Assembly (NCBI RefSeq): GCF_042932805.1
Contig: NZ_CP170633.1
Coordinates: 248,001 to 312,000 of the forward strand
DNA: 64,000 nt
Source: Ascidiaceihabitans sp029251465
GTDB lineage: Bacteria > Pseudomonadota > Alphaproteobacteria > Rhodobacterales > Rhodobacteraceae
Reading direction: 5' to 3'
Shown: positions 25,620-33,849 of the stretch, piece after piece
Position numbering within the stretch: the first letter of the stretch is position 1
Layout of the letters: each line of letters begins with the position of its first letter
Translations under genes and position numbers: made by a program
Notes under the pieces: model-generated
Seen by the model: the letters and a program-made list of their open reading frames with translations, nothing else
What the model was told of the DNA's origin: nothing
The model's database searches: none

Positions 25620-26224
25620 GTATGAAGCAACCTTTGGGCGTCATTCTGGCGGGTGGCCTCGCAACGCGTATGGGCGGTGGCGACAAGGGCGCTTTGCCGC
25701 TTGGGTCGGCGACGTTGCTGGACCATGTGATGGCACGGTTAAGCCCGCAGGTTGCCGGACTTGCGCTCAACGCAAACGGGGACGCAGATCGATTTGCGCG
25801 TTACGGTTTGCCGGTGATTGCAGATAGTATCGACGGGTTTGCAGGGCCTTTGGCGGGCGTGCTTGCGGGGCTCGATTGGGCGGCAGAACTAGGTGCTGAC
25901 ACGATCGTCACGGCCGCGGCTGACACGCCGTTTTTTCCGGATGATTTGGTGTCTGTTTTGCAAGCTGGCGCAACCGGTATGACCCATCCGCTTGCCTTGG
26001 CCGCAACGCCGCATCCTGATCGTAACAAAGTGCGCCACCCGACGTTTGGCCTATGGCCGGTGGCCTTGCGTGATGATCTGCGTGCGGCGTTAACGGGTGG
26101 TGTGCGCAAGGTCGTGCAATGGAGCGATCAACATCAGGGCCGCTTGGCGATGTTCCCTGACGAGGCTGCCTTTTTCAACGTAAACACGCCCGAAGATTTG
26201 GCAAAAGCGGAGACGATGTTGTGA
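25616..26224 (+). CDS. mobA: molybdenum cofactor guanylyltransferase
   Basis: Attaches GMP to Mo-molybdopterin, producing the guanine dinucleotide cofactor used by the DMSO-reductase family, including formate dehydrogenase. The 202-residue protein has the LAGGLATRMGGGDKGALPLG nucleotide-binding loop at the N-terminus, a central AAADTPFFPDDL metal-binding aspartate motif, and the C-terminal FFNVNTPEDL. A GTG at 25616 overlaps the fdhD stop; an ATG at 25622 could also be the start. It is translationally coupled on both sides by GTGA overlaps. Confidence 0.95.
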   Translation: MSMKQPLGVILAGGLATRMGGGDKGALPLGSATLLDHVMARLSPQVAGLALNANGDADRFARYGLPVIADSIDGFAGPLAGVLAGLDWAAELGADTIVTAAADTPFFPDDLVSVLQAGATGMTHPLALAATPHPDRNKVRHPTFGLWPVALRDDLRAALTGGVRKVVQWSDQHQGRLAMFPDEAAFFNVNTPEDLAKAETML

Positions 26225-26712
26225 GAGTATTCGGGATCGTCGGGTGGAAAAATGCGGGCAAAACCGGGCTGATGGAACGGCTCGTGACCGAGATCACATT
26301 GCGCGGATTCACAGTGTCGACCGTCAAACACGCGCATCACACGTTTGACGTGGATCACGAGGGCAAAGACAGCCATCGCCACCGTGTCGCAGGGGCCAGT
26401 GAGGTGCTGCTTGCGTCGCGTAACCGGTTCGCGTTAATGCACGAATTGCGGGGTGACGAAGAACCGACGCTGGAGCAGTTGTTAACCAAGTTGTCCCCCG
26501 TCGATCTGGTGTTGATCGAGGGCTACAAACGCGACAGTCACGCCAAAGTCGAAGCACACCGGGCCGAGACGGGGAACCCCCTGATCGCGCTAAATGATCA
26601 CACAATCAAAGCAGTCGCATCAGACGTGCCGCTGGATTTGGATCGCCCGGTGTTTGATTTGAACGACACCGGTGCGGTTGCTGATTTCATTCTAAAACAG
26701 GTCGGGTTGTGA
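26221..26712 (+). CDS. mobB: molybdopterin-guanine dinucleotide biosynthesis adaptor protein
   Basis: A 163-residue GTP-binding partner of MobA. The Walker A motif GWKNAGKTGLMERLV lies at the N-terminus, followed by VSTVKHAHHTFDVD and a later VDLVLIEGYKRDSHAKVEAHR, which is the MobB-type Walker B and signature. The start is a GTG overlapping the mobA stop. The first codons read GTGAGAGTATTC, which only coincidentally resemble the dispersed repeat found elsewhere. Between mobA and the moeA fusion gene, the order supports a single cofactor operon. Confidence 0.95.
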   Translation: MRVFGIVGWKNAGKTGLMERLVTEITLRGFTVSTVKHAHHTFDVDHEGKDSHRHRVAGASEVLLASRNRFALMHELRGDEEPTLEQLLTKLSPVDLVLIEGYKRDSHAKVEAHRAETGNPLIALNDHTIKAVASDVPLDLDRPVFDLNDTGAVADFILKQVGL

Positions 26713-28787
26713 ACGGCTTCGACACTTTTGTGATGCTCGACTGGTCGGGCGGAAATGACCGTGGGGCCAGCCCAAAGGCCGATGCGATTTGGGGCTGCGT
26801 AGCGCGCGCAGGCACCGCGTGCGAACCTGTGTATTTGCGCAATCGGCAGCTTGCCGAGGCTTGGATCAAGGATCTGTTGCAGGCTGAAATGGCGGCAGGA
26901 CGGCGCGTGCTTGCAGGCTTTGATTTTCCATTCGGCTATCCCGATGGTTTTTGCGAAACCGTGACCGGACGCAGTGATCCACTGGCGTTGTGGGACTGGC
27001 TAGAGGCGCGGATCGAAGACGGGCCAAAGGCCAACAATCGCTTTGATATCGCAGCTGGATTGAACCGGCTGTTTGACGGAATCGGCCCGTTTTGGGGAAA
27101 CGGACTAAAACGCGATATCGCCGATTTGCCGCGCAAAGGGTTGGCGCGACATGGCGATCATCCGGCTGAAAAACGCATGGCTGAGGATCAGGCAAAAGGT
27201 GCATTCACTTTGTGGCAATTGTCCGGTGCGGGATCGGTCGGATCACAGTCGCTGATGGGCTTGCCGGTGTTGTCGCGTCTGCGTCGAGAATTCGCGGGCG
27301 CTGTGTCTGTCTGGCCGTTTCAACCACTGGATACGCCAATCGCATTTGTCGAAATCTGGCCATCGCTGAGCGTAGGTGCTGCCCCCGACGGATGGATCAA
27401 GGATGCGTGGCAAGTGAGCGAAGTCGCGCGGCATTTGTCTGGGCTTGAGCCCGGGCAGTTGACCGCTTTGCTGGATGTGGACCCTAATGCCGAGGGCTGG
27501 ATTTTGGGCTTGGGGCGCGAACATTTGCTGCGCGATGCGCCTTTGCCGCCGCCGCTTTCGAACGATTGTTTTGCATTGCCTGCAGGTGTGGAATGGACAC
27601 CGGTTGAGGACGCCTTGGCGCTGCTGAAGGAGCGTTTGCAGGCTGTGACAGGCGTGGAAAACATCCGCGTTCGGGATGCGCTGGGTCGCGTCGTGGCGGG
27701 CGATGTGATGGCCGTTCGCGCGAACCCACCGTTGCCAAACACAGCGGTGGATGGATACGGATTTTCGGGTGGGCGGTCCAAGGGCGTGCATGTTTTGCCC
27801 CTTGAAACGGATCGCGCAGCAGCGGGCCTGCGCCTAAGTGGTGCTGTGCCGCAAGGGGCCGCAATACGGGTGCTGACGGGGGCCGCATTGCCGGACGGGG
27901 TCGACACCGTGGTCCTGCAAGAAGACGTCAGCGTCGCGCACGGACAGATCGCGTTTCACGGACCGGTCAAGGCGGGTGCGAACACGCGCAAGGCTGGCGA
28001 AGACGTCGAGGCCGGGCAAGTGATCTTGGTGGCCGGACGTCGCGTGACATCTGCGGATTTGGCCTTGCTTGCCGCGACTGGCGTTGCGGAACTGTCGGTG
28101 CGTTTGCCGTTGCGTGTTGCTGTGATTTCGACAGGGGACGAGCTGGTCGAGGCGGGTGATGCCGCCCTTGAGGGGCAGATTTTTGACGCCAATCGCCCGA
28201 TGCTGTTGGCGATGATCGAGCGCTTTGGGCACATGCCCGTCGACATGGGCCGTGTGGTGGACGATCGCGCGGCCTTGGCGGCCAAGTTGGATGATGCGGC
28301 GGGCTGCGCCGATGTTATTTTGACCAGCGGTGGCGCATCGGCGGGCGATGAAGATCACGTGTCGGCCTTGCTGCGCGAGGCGGGTGCGATGGCGTTGTGG
28401 CGCATTGCGATCAAGCCGGGGCGCCCATTGGCGCTGGGCATGTGGCAGGGCACGCCGGTGTTCGGGTTGCCGGGAAATCCGGTTGCGGCGAATGTTTGCA
28501 CGCTGGTTTTTGCACGTCCGGCCATGGCGCAATTGGCGGGGGCAGGTTGGTCAGATCCGCAGGGGTTCATGGTGCCAGCAGGGTTTGAGAAACGCAAAAA
28601 GGCGGGGCGGCGTGAATATTTGCGCGCACGCGTCAGGGACGGCTTGGTCGAGGTGTTTGCCTCCGAAGGATCGGGGCGGATTTCGGGGCTAAGCTGGGCC
28701 GAAGGGCTGGTTGAATTGCCGGATGGCGCGCTGGACGTGGGGCGAGGTGACCTTGTGCGTTACATTCCGTTCGGGGGTTTTGAATGA
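26709..28787 (+). CDS. moeA: MoeA molybdopterin molybdotransferase with an RNase H-fold-like N-terminal domain
   Basis: The C-terminal half, from about residue 296, is MoeA, which inserts molybdenum into molybdopterin: NPPLPNTAVDGYGF, TSGGASAGDEDHV, and GLPGNPVAANVC. The first 290 residues are an added domain. LDWSGGND (D11), AGFDFPFGYP (D72) and FVEIWPSL (E215) are spaced like the acidic triad of DUF429-type RNase H-fold proteins; that assignment is inference. A normal MoeA is about 390-410 residues, this one 692. The start is a GTG overlapping the mobB stop. A stand-alone MoeA elsewhere is not excluded. A CCCC-TTC-GGGG hairpin follows the stop. Confidence 0.87.
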   Translation: MNGFDTFVMLDWSGGNDRGASPKADAIWGCVARAGTACEPVYLRNRQLAEAWIKDLLQAEMAAGRRVLAGFDFPFGYPDGFCETVTGRSDPLALWDWLEARIEDGPKANNRFDIAAGLNRLFDGIGPFWGNGLKRDIADLPRKGLARHGDHPAEKRMAEDQAKGAFTLWQLSGAGSVGSQSLMGLPVLSRLRREFAGAVSVWPFQPLDTPIAFVEIWPSLSVGAAPDGWIKDAWQVSEVARHLSGLEPGQLTALLDVDPNAEGWILGLGREHLLRDAPLPPPLSNDCFALPAGVEWTPVEDALALLKERLQAVTGVENIRVRDALGRVVAGDVMAVRANPPLPNTAVDGYGFSGGRSKGVHVLPLETDRAAAGLRLSGAVPQGAAIRVLTGAALPDGVDTVVLQEDVSVAHGQIAFHGPVKAGANTRKAGEDVEAGQVILVAGRRVTSADLALLAATGVAELSVRLPLRVAVISTGDELVEAGDAALEGQIFDANRPMLLAMIERFGHMPVDMGRVVDDRAALAAKLDDAAGCADVILTSGGASAGDEDHVSALLREAGAMALWRIAIKPGRPLALGMWQGTPVFGLPGNPVAANVCTLVFARPAMAQLAGAGWSDPQGFMVPAGFEKRKKAGRREYLRARVRDGLVEVFASEGSGRISGLSWAEGLVELPDGALDVGRGDLVRYIPFGGFE

Positions 28788-28801
28788 TTGCCCCCTTCGG
28801 G

Positions 28802-28826
28802 GAGAGTATTTTGATCAAGACAAACC
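28802..28826 (+). repeat. dispersed GAGTATTTTTGATCAAG motif, copy 3
   Basis: GAGAGTATTTTGATCAAGAC followed by AAACC. It lies directly after a CCCC-TTC-GGGG hairpin downstream of the moeA fusion gene, so here it could help terminate transcription. Confidence 0.55.
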
Positions 28827-28908
28827 GGAGCGGCGCGCGTCGTTTTTGAGCAAGAGATGGGTCCAACTAGGACTTGCGAGCGGGGCACCGCCTGTCTAGG
28901 CAGTTTGG

Positions 28909-30042
28909 ATGAGCATAGAATCTTACAACCCCGCCGTAAAAACAGTCGTTAACAGCTGGAATGAATGGGACCCGTTGCGCCACGTGATCGTGGGCCGTGC
29001 CGATGATTGTCACATTCCGCCAGAAGAGCCCGCGCTTGATGCCAAAGTCCCTGAGGACAGTGACATGCGTGGCCAGTGGGGGCGGCGTCCGCAAGAGACG
29101 ATTGATCGCGCCAACGAGCTGCTGGACAACTTTGCCGACATGCTGGCCGAACGCGGTGTGCGTGTGGATCGCCCGACCAGTATTGACCATTCCTTGCCTG
29201 CGCAAACCCCTGATTTCAAAACTGAAAGCCAGTTTGGATGCATGCCACCGCGCGACGTCTTGTTGACGGTTGGATCAGAGATTCTGGAAGCGACGATGTC
29301 GTATCGCTGTCGCTGGTTTGAGTACCTGAACTATCGCCCGCTGCTGCAAGAATACTTCAATGACGATCCCAAATTTCGCCATGAGGCCGCGCCCAAACCG
29401 CGTCTGACGGATGCGGATTATCACCCAGATTATCTGAGCGAAAAGATCGGCGATGCGCAGCGTCTGAAATGGGCCGAAGAGAAATTCTTTGTCACCACCG
29501 AAGAAGAGCCGTTGTTTGATGCGGCTGACGTTCTGCGGTTTGGTCGCGATTTGGTGGTGCAGCACGGGTTTACGACGAACCAAAAGGGTGTCGAATGGCT
29601 GCGTCGCCATTTCCCTGATCACCGCGTTCACACGGTTAATTTTCCAGGCGATCCGTACCCGATTCACATTGATGCGACGTTCACACCGCTGCGCCCCGGT
29701 TTGATTTTGAACAACCCGCAGCGCCGTTTGCCCGAAGAACAACGCAAGATGTTTAACGACAATGGTTGGGAAATTGTCGATGCGGCGCAGCCCTCGCATA
29801 ACTCGCCGCCGCCGCTGTGTTATTCGTCAACGTGGCTTAGCATGAACGTGCTGGTTTTGGATCCGAAAACTGTCTGTGTCGAAAAATCCGAAGTCTATCA
29901 GGCCGAGCAAATGGACAAGCTGGGCATGAACGTGATCGAGGTCGAATTGCGCGATGCCTATGCCTTTGGTGGCGGATTGCATTGCTGCACGGCGGACGTG
30001 TACCGCGAAGGTGATTGCGAAGACTATTTTCCGAACATGTAG
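28909..30042 (+). CDS. glycine amidinotransferase-type enzyme
   Basis: A 377-residue amidinotransferase that should move the amidino group of arginine to glycine or a similar amine, giving guanidinoacetate and ornithine. The active-site residues of animal AGAT are conserved: FDAADVLRFGRD (D207), PYPIHIDATFTPL (H253) and GGGLHCCTADV (C359). Similarity to the animal enzyme runs along the whole length, for example EWLRRHF and STWLSMNVLVLD. It stands alone, followed by a strong terminator. A product used as an osmolyte or nitrogen store is possible but unproven. The Cys pair CC at 359-360 is unlike the animal CW. Confidence 0.9.
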   Translation: MSIESYNPAVKTVVNSWNEWDPLRHVIVGRADDCHIPPEEPALDAKVPEDSDMRGQWGRRPQETIDRANELLDNFADMLAERGVRVDRPTSIDHSLPAQTPDFKTESQFGCMPPRDVLLTVGSEILEATMSYRCRWFEYLNYRPLLQEYFNDDPKFRHEAAPKPRLTDADYHPDYLSEKIGDAQRLKWAEEKFFVTTEEEPLFDAADVLRFGRDLVVQHGFTTNQKGVEWLRRHFPDHRVHTVNFPGDPYPIHIDATFTPLRPGLILNNPQRRLPEEQRKMFNDNGWEIVDAAQPSHNSPPPLCYSSTWLSMNVLVLDPKTVCVEKSEVYQAEQMDKLGMNVIEVELRDAYAFGGGLHCCTADVYREGDCEDYFPNM

Positions 30043-30047
30043 CCCTA

Positions 30048-30082
30048 TTGGGCGGCTCTGATCCAGGCCGCCCAAATCTTTT
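30048..30082 (+). terminator. Rho-independent terminator after the amidinotransferase gene
   Basis: TTGGGCGGC (30048-30056) pairs with GCCGCCCAA (30067-30075), a nine-base stem with a ten-base loop, followed by ATCTTTTC. Confidence 0.7.
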
Positions 30083-30173
30083 CACTAAAATTGTGAATAT
30101 TATCTCGACCTAAAGTGTTTCCTTGATAGCTGTCGACTTACCGGCAGGCCAATTCACTTTAGGGAGGGCAAGA

Positions 30174-31133
30174 ATGCTCAGAACATTTACACGAATTCTG
30201 GCGACTGCGGTTATCGCTGTTAGCGGCCATATGGCGTTGGCGGACGGGCACACGACGGGTACTTGGACGTTGAACGCCGACAGCTCTAAGCTGGCGTTTG
30301 GCTCGGTCAAAAAGGACACCGTTGGCGAGGTCCATAGCTTTGAGCAGATCAGCGGCACGGTGGGTGCGGATGGCACAACGGTTGTCGAAATCGATCTGAC
30401 ATCGGTGCAAACCAACATCGACATTCGCAACGAACGCTTTGGCGAGCACGTGTTCAAGGGTGCTACAACGGCGATCCTGAATACGATGATCGACATGAAT
30501 GAGATGGCTGCGATGGCTGTTGGTGACAGCGAAGTCATTGATGTCGAAGCCGTTTTGTCGTTCCTCGGGGCGGACGTCGAAATCGAAGCGGAGCTGTTTG
30601 TGGCGCGCCTGTCCGAGACATCGGTGATGGTCACGACCAACGACATGATCTTTGTCGAGACCGAAGATTTGGGCATCTCTGCCGGTGTGGACAAGCTGAT
30701 GGAATTGGCGAAATTGCCGGGCATCACGCGGACGACGCCGGTGACATTGCGCCTGATTTTCAACATGGATGAACAGAAAGTTGAGGCAGCACCCGCTGCC
30801 CCAGCCCCTATCGCAGTTGCATTGGCGGGTGATGCGGATGCCGGCAAGAAAGTGTTCAAGAAATGCAAAGCCTGCCACAGCATCAAAGACGGCAAGCACG
30901 GCGTTGGCCCCTCTCTTTACAAGGTCGTCGGAACCGCTGCCGGAGCGATTGAAGACTACAAATATTCAACCAAAATGGCGCAATCCGGCTTGGTCTGGGA
31001 CGCAGAAACACTCAGCGCATTTTTGGCAAAACCGCGCTCTGTCGTGAAAGGCACCAAGATGGCGTTTGCCGGTTTGAAAAAGGCGGACGACATTGAAAAC
31101 GTGATCGCCTACATCGCGGCAAAATCCGAATAG
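30174..31133 (+). CDS. secreted YceI-cytochrome c fusion protein
   Basis: A 319-residue exported protein. A signal peptide (about residues 1-23, ending MALADG) precedes a YceI-like lipocalin domain (about 25-205) beginning TWTLNADSSKLAFGSVKK. An Ala/Pro linker (AAPAAPAPIAVALA) joins it to a class I cytochrome c domain with CKACH at 231-235 and the probable axial Met in KGTKMAFAG at 296. YceI proteins bind isoprenoids such as quinones. The pairing suggests electron transfer in the periplasm, which is inference. The start at 30174 has AGGGAGGGCAAG upstream, clearly better than the frame opening at 30123. Confidence 0.88.
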   Translation: MLRTFTRILATAVIAVSGHMALADGHTTGTWTLNADSSKLAFGSVKKDTVGEVHSFEQISGTVGADGTTVVEIDLTSVQTNIDIRNERFGEHVFKGATTAILNTMIDMNEMAAMAVGDSEVIDVEAVLSFLGADVEIEAELFVARLSETSVMVTTNDMIFVETEDLGISAGVDKLMELAKLPGITRTTPVTLRLIFNMDEQKVEAAPAAPAPIAVALAGDADAGKKVFKKCKACHSIKDGKHGVGPSLYKVVGTAAGAIEDYKYSTKMAQSGLVWDAETLSAFLAKPRSVVKGTKMAFAGLKKADDIENVIAYIAAKSE

Positions 31134-31214
31134 GCAGACCATTTTTTTACCCCGTTTTTGTTGCCTTTGCCTGCCCGCCCTCTACCTTTAATCCAACTTA
31201 AAGGGAGAGAAGAT

Positions 31215-31736
31215 ATGCGCAGTGCGTTTACCATTGGATTTTTGGCGTTGATTGGTCCCGCCGTTGCCTCGGCCGGGGCGGCGACGTGCGGCGTCGATTT
31301 GCAAGTGCGGTTCATCGAGGGCGCGCCGGTTGACCGGTTCGTGATCTCGAACGGATCGGATCAAACCTATCCGCTGAGTGAAGTCGCATTTGATTTGTCA
31401 GCCTCGGCAGGACGGTTGATTTTTGACACGCAAAACGGCGGTGCAGGGGTCGAGGTCTTCCAACCGTTCCAAAGCAGTATTGCGGATATTAATGTGCGCG
31501 ATGGTGCGACGGGCCTGCGCATACCGATGGACGGATTGGCCGCAGGGACCGAGGTGTCATTCACCATCGATGTGGACGACCAATTGACCGCATCAGAGCT
31601 AGGCCAAATTCGCGTTTCAGGGTCTGAAATGTCCGGAGCGCAAGTGGTGTTTGCAATGAACGGTCAGCCATTTTTGGCGACGTTCAATGCCCAAAACATC
31701 GCACGGATCACGCCAAAATGTGACGATAACGCTTAG
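31215..31736 (+). CDS. exported protein of unknown function
   Basis: A 173-residue protein with a signal peptide (TIGFLALIGPAVASAGAA) and a beta-rich mature part containing IADINVRDGATGLRIPMDG and GSEMSGAQVVFAMNG. Two cysteines, near the mature N-terminus (ATCGVDL) and close to the C-terminus (TPKCDDN), could form a disulfide. AAGGGAGAGAAGAT precedes the start at 31215. I do not recognise a family; the repeated beta-strand pattern suggests an extracellular Ig-like domain. It lies 81 bases after the YceI-cytochrome c gene on the same strand. Confidence 0.75.
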   Translation: MRSAFTIGFLALIGPAVASAGAATCGVDLQVRFIEGAPVDRFVISNGSDQTYPLSEVAFDLSASAGRLIFDTQNGGAGVEVFQPFQSSIADINVRDGATGLRIPMDGLAAGTEVSFTIDVDDQLTASELGQIRVSGSEMSGAQVVFAMNGQPFLATFNAQNIARITPKCDDNA

Positions 31737-31741
31737 GCGAT

Positions 31742-32779
31742 TTAGTCGAAAGTGCCTGCAACGCGGCCCAGCAACATAAATGCGCGGGCCGTACGGGTGT
31801 CTGACATCGACGATATTTGCTCGTCGCTGGCGCGCTCTTCGAAGTCTGAGAACATCTTGTCGAATTTGCGCAAAAAGTGATGCGCTGCGTCGCGAAAGAT
31901 CGGATCTTGTTTCATGCGTCCCGACGTCAGCGCCAGCGACGAGCGATCGCGAATGCCGCCCAAAGCAGCCACGGTGCGACCGCGTTCCCCGGCTGCGAAT
32001 TGACGCCAAACTTCGGGGCGGGCGCGGTCGGGACGCAAATCATCCATGTAAATCCCGTCTTGGCTGAGCAAGGTCAGCACGTCTTGCGCGGCTTGAACCA
32101 ACTGGGCGGCACTGCGATCTTTCAGAGCGCGACGCAGGGCGGCAAAGCCAGCCTCGTCCTCAGCGGTTTCAGGGAAATTCAACGCACGAATAAAGTCCGG
32201 GATCGGCAAAGGCGGCGCTAGGTCTTCGGCTGTGGTGCCAAGCGCGAGGGCCGGTTGATCATCGACAGGGGCCGCCGCCAATGGCGCTGGCGCACGCTGC
32301 GGTTCAGTCGCATCGCGGCGGGTCGAAAACGTCGCAAGCGTTGTTTCGGTTTTGCGCGCGGCCGCGGCAATTTCATCGAGCTTGCGCGCAACAGAAGGTT
32401 CATTTGCCAGATCGCGGCCTTGGGATTGCGCAATGTAGGCTTGGCGAATGGCATCAATAGCCGCTTGTAAACGTTGGCTTTCTTCGCGCATGACACGGGA
32501 TGCACGTGCGGCGGTCGCGGCAACCCAGATCATTGCGACCGGCATGAAAATAGCCAGCATCGTCATCAAGAATCGCAAGCCACCGCTGCCATTTTCTGGC
32601 ACGTTCGGCTCACTTGGCAAAGTCAGGAAAAAGATCGCAGCGCCAATCAACCAGATGGCGCTCAGCACAATCGCGATGATTTCGATACCCGAAATACCGT
32701 CCGGTTTGGGACGATCATAAATACCCAGCGGCGTTGGCCGGGATTTGGGCGGGTTCGATTTGGTCGGCTGGTCAGCCAT
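31742..32779 (-). CDS. membrane protein with a long soluble C-terminal domain, unknown function
   Basis: A 345-residue protein with a proline-rich N-terminus, two membrane helices (about residues 31-95), and a helical, charged segment carrying many Ala/Arg (about 100-190) that may be a coiled coil. A helical domain ends with FLRKFDKMFSDFEERASDEQ. I see no known family. The start at 32779 lies 13 bases downstream of the greA stop, so the gene is probably translated from the greA transcript. Confidence 0.75.
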   Translation of the reverse strand: MADQPTKSNPPKSRPTPLGIYDRPKPDGISGIEIIAIVLSAIWLIGAAIFFLTLPSEPNVPENGSGGLRFLMTMLAIFMPVAMIWVAATAARASRVMREESQRLQAAIDAIRQAYIAQSQGRDLANEPSVARKLDEIAAAARKTETTLATFSTRRDATEPQRAPAPLAAAPVDDQPALALGTTAEDLAPPLPIPDFIRALNFPETAEDEAGFAALRRALKDRSAAQLVQAAQDVLTLLSQDGIYMDDLRPDRARPEVWRQFAAGERGRTVAALGGIRDRSSLALTSGRMKQDPIFRDAAHHFLRKFDKMFSDFEERASDEQISSMSDTRTARAFMLLGRVAGTFD

Positions 32780-32792
32780 AATTTCTATCCCG

Positions 32793-33263
32793 TCAGGCGA
32801 AAACGATTGCGAGAACTTCGTAGGATTTGACACCACCGGGCGTGCGTACTTCGACGCTGTCACCGATCTCTTTGCCGATCAGGGCGCGGGCGATGGGGGA
32901 TTTGATGTTGAGCAAACCGGCCTCGATGTTGGCCTCGTATTCGCCAACGATCTGGTAGGTTTTTTCTTCGTCGGTGTCTTCATCCACCAGGGTCACCTTG
33001 GCCCCGAATTTTATCGAGCCGGATAATTTGGCCGGATCAATGACGTCAGCCAGTGAAATCACGCCTTCCAGTTCTTTGACGCGGCCCTCGATGAAGGACT
33101 GCTTTTCCTTGGCAGAATGGTATTCCGCATTTTCGGAAAGATCGCCATGTTCACGCGCCTCGGCGATGGCACGAATGATGATGGGGCGCTCGACGGTTTT
33201 CAGATGCTTAAGCTCTGTTTCCAAATCGACAAACCCTTGGCGGGTCATTGGGATCTTTTCCAT
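32793..33263 (-). CDS. greA: transcription elongation factor GreA
   Basis: Stimulates the intrinsic cleavage of stalled RNA polymerase. The 156-residue size matches GreA. The N-terminal coiled coil contains MTRQGFVDLETELKHLK and the tip motif AREHGDLSENAEYHSAKEKQ, in which the two acidic residues (D, E) act on the polymerase active site. The C-terminal FKBP-like domain has GLLNIKSPIARALIGK and GDSVEVRTPGG. The start at 33263 gives the usual N-terminus MEKIPMT. Confidence 0.97.
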   Translation of the reverse strand: MEKIPMTRQGFVDLETELKHLKTVERPIIIRAIAEAREHGDLSENAEYHSAKEKQSFIEGRVKELEGVISLADVIDPAKLSGSIKFGAKVTLVDEDTDEEKTYQIVGEYEANIEAGLLNIKSPIARALIGKEIGDSVEVRTPGGVKSYEVLAIVFA

Positions 33264-33384
33264 GGGCAACTGGTCCAACTGTGAAAGGCGGCCACGAAGG
33301 GCCGCCGGTAGAAGTTAAAGACTAAGTGACCCAAAGGGGCAGGGGATTGCAAGTGTTCTTGCAATTGATGCAGCGTGCAGTCGC

Positions 33385-33765
33385 CTAATCGTACTGAACG
33401 ATTTCATATTCGATGCCGTCGTGATCATGAAAATAAAACCGCTGGCCGGGTTCATAATCATAGTGCTCACCGGGCGTAAAACCCGCTTTGGTCACGCGGT
33501 CGCGCAAATCTTGAATGTCATCCACAACAACCGCGATGTGATTTAACCCCCCGACGGTTTCATAACTGTCCTCGCTGGGCGGGTTTGCTTTGCCATGCGT
33601 GTAGAGCGCGAGGTAATGCGTGTCGGTGCCAACATGCACGGACTTCCCCTTAGTACGACTGTCGCCGCGCCAACGAATGTGCCAGCCAAACAGCTCCATC
33701 ATCCAGGCGGCAGTCGCGTCGATATCCGAGACAGTGTAATTCGTGTGTTCCAATTGTGCAGGCAT
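33385..33765 (-). CDS. VOC (glyoxalase-fold) family protein under a SoxR-type promoter
   Basis: A 126-residue vicinal-oxygen-chelate protein with two beta-alpha-beta-beta-beta modules. HTNYTVSDIDATAAWMM and LNHIAVVVDDIQDLRDRV mark the modules, with likely metal ligands at H7, H75 and the C-terminal DHDGIEYEIVQYD. Substrate unknown; such proteins detoxify or modify small electrophiles. AAAGGA precedes the start. It is divergent from soxR, and the promoter facing it has the 19-base spacer and SoxR box of a SoxR-activated gene (33796-33826), so it is probably induced by redox-active compounds. Confidence 0.88.
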   Translation of the reverse strand: MPAQLEHTNYTVSDIDATAAWMMELFGWHIRWRGDSRTKGKSVHVGTDTHYLALYTHGKANPPSEDSYETVGGLNHIAVVVDDIQDLRDRVTKAGFTPGEHYDYEPGQRFYFHDHDGIEYEIVQYD

Positions 33766-33795
33766 TTCCGGTTCCTTTCAGGTGAGTTCATGTCT

Positions 33796-33826
33796 ATCGT
33801 AATTTCTAAACCTAACTTTAGGTCAA
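33796..33826 (-). promoter_or_regulatory. SoxR-type promoter driving the VOC gene
   Basis: On the minus strand, TTGACC (33821-33826), a 19-base spacer, then TACGAT (33796-33801). The spacer TAAAGTTAGGTTTAGAAAT matches 14 of 19 bases of the E. coli soxS promoter spacer as I remember it, and the 19-base length is the MerR-family hallmark. A perfect ACCTAA-AG-TTAGGT dyad overlaps the -35. Transcription would begin near 33789, just before the VOC gene start at 33765. Confidence 0.7.
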
Positions 33827-33849
33827 GGTATTTCTTGAAAGAGCTGAAA

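Noticed and set aside
26221..26245. GAGAGTATT at the mobB start as a fifth copy of the dispersed repeat
   Set aside because: Only the first nine bases match; the following TGATCAAG part is missing and the bases encode the normal MobB N-terminus.
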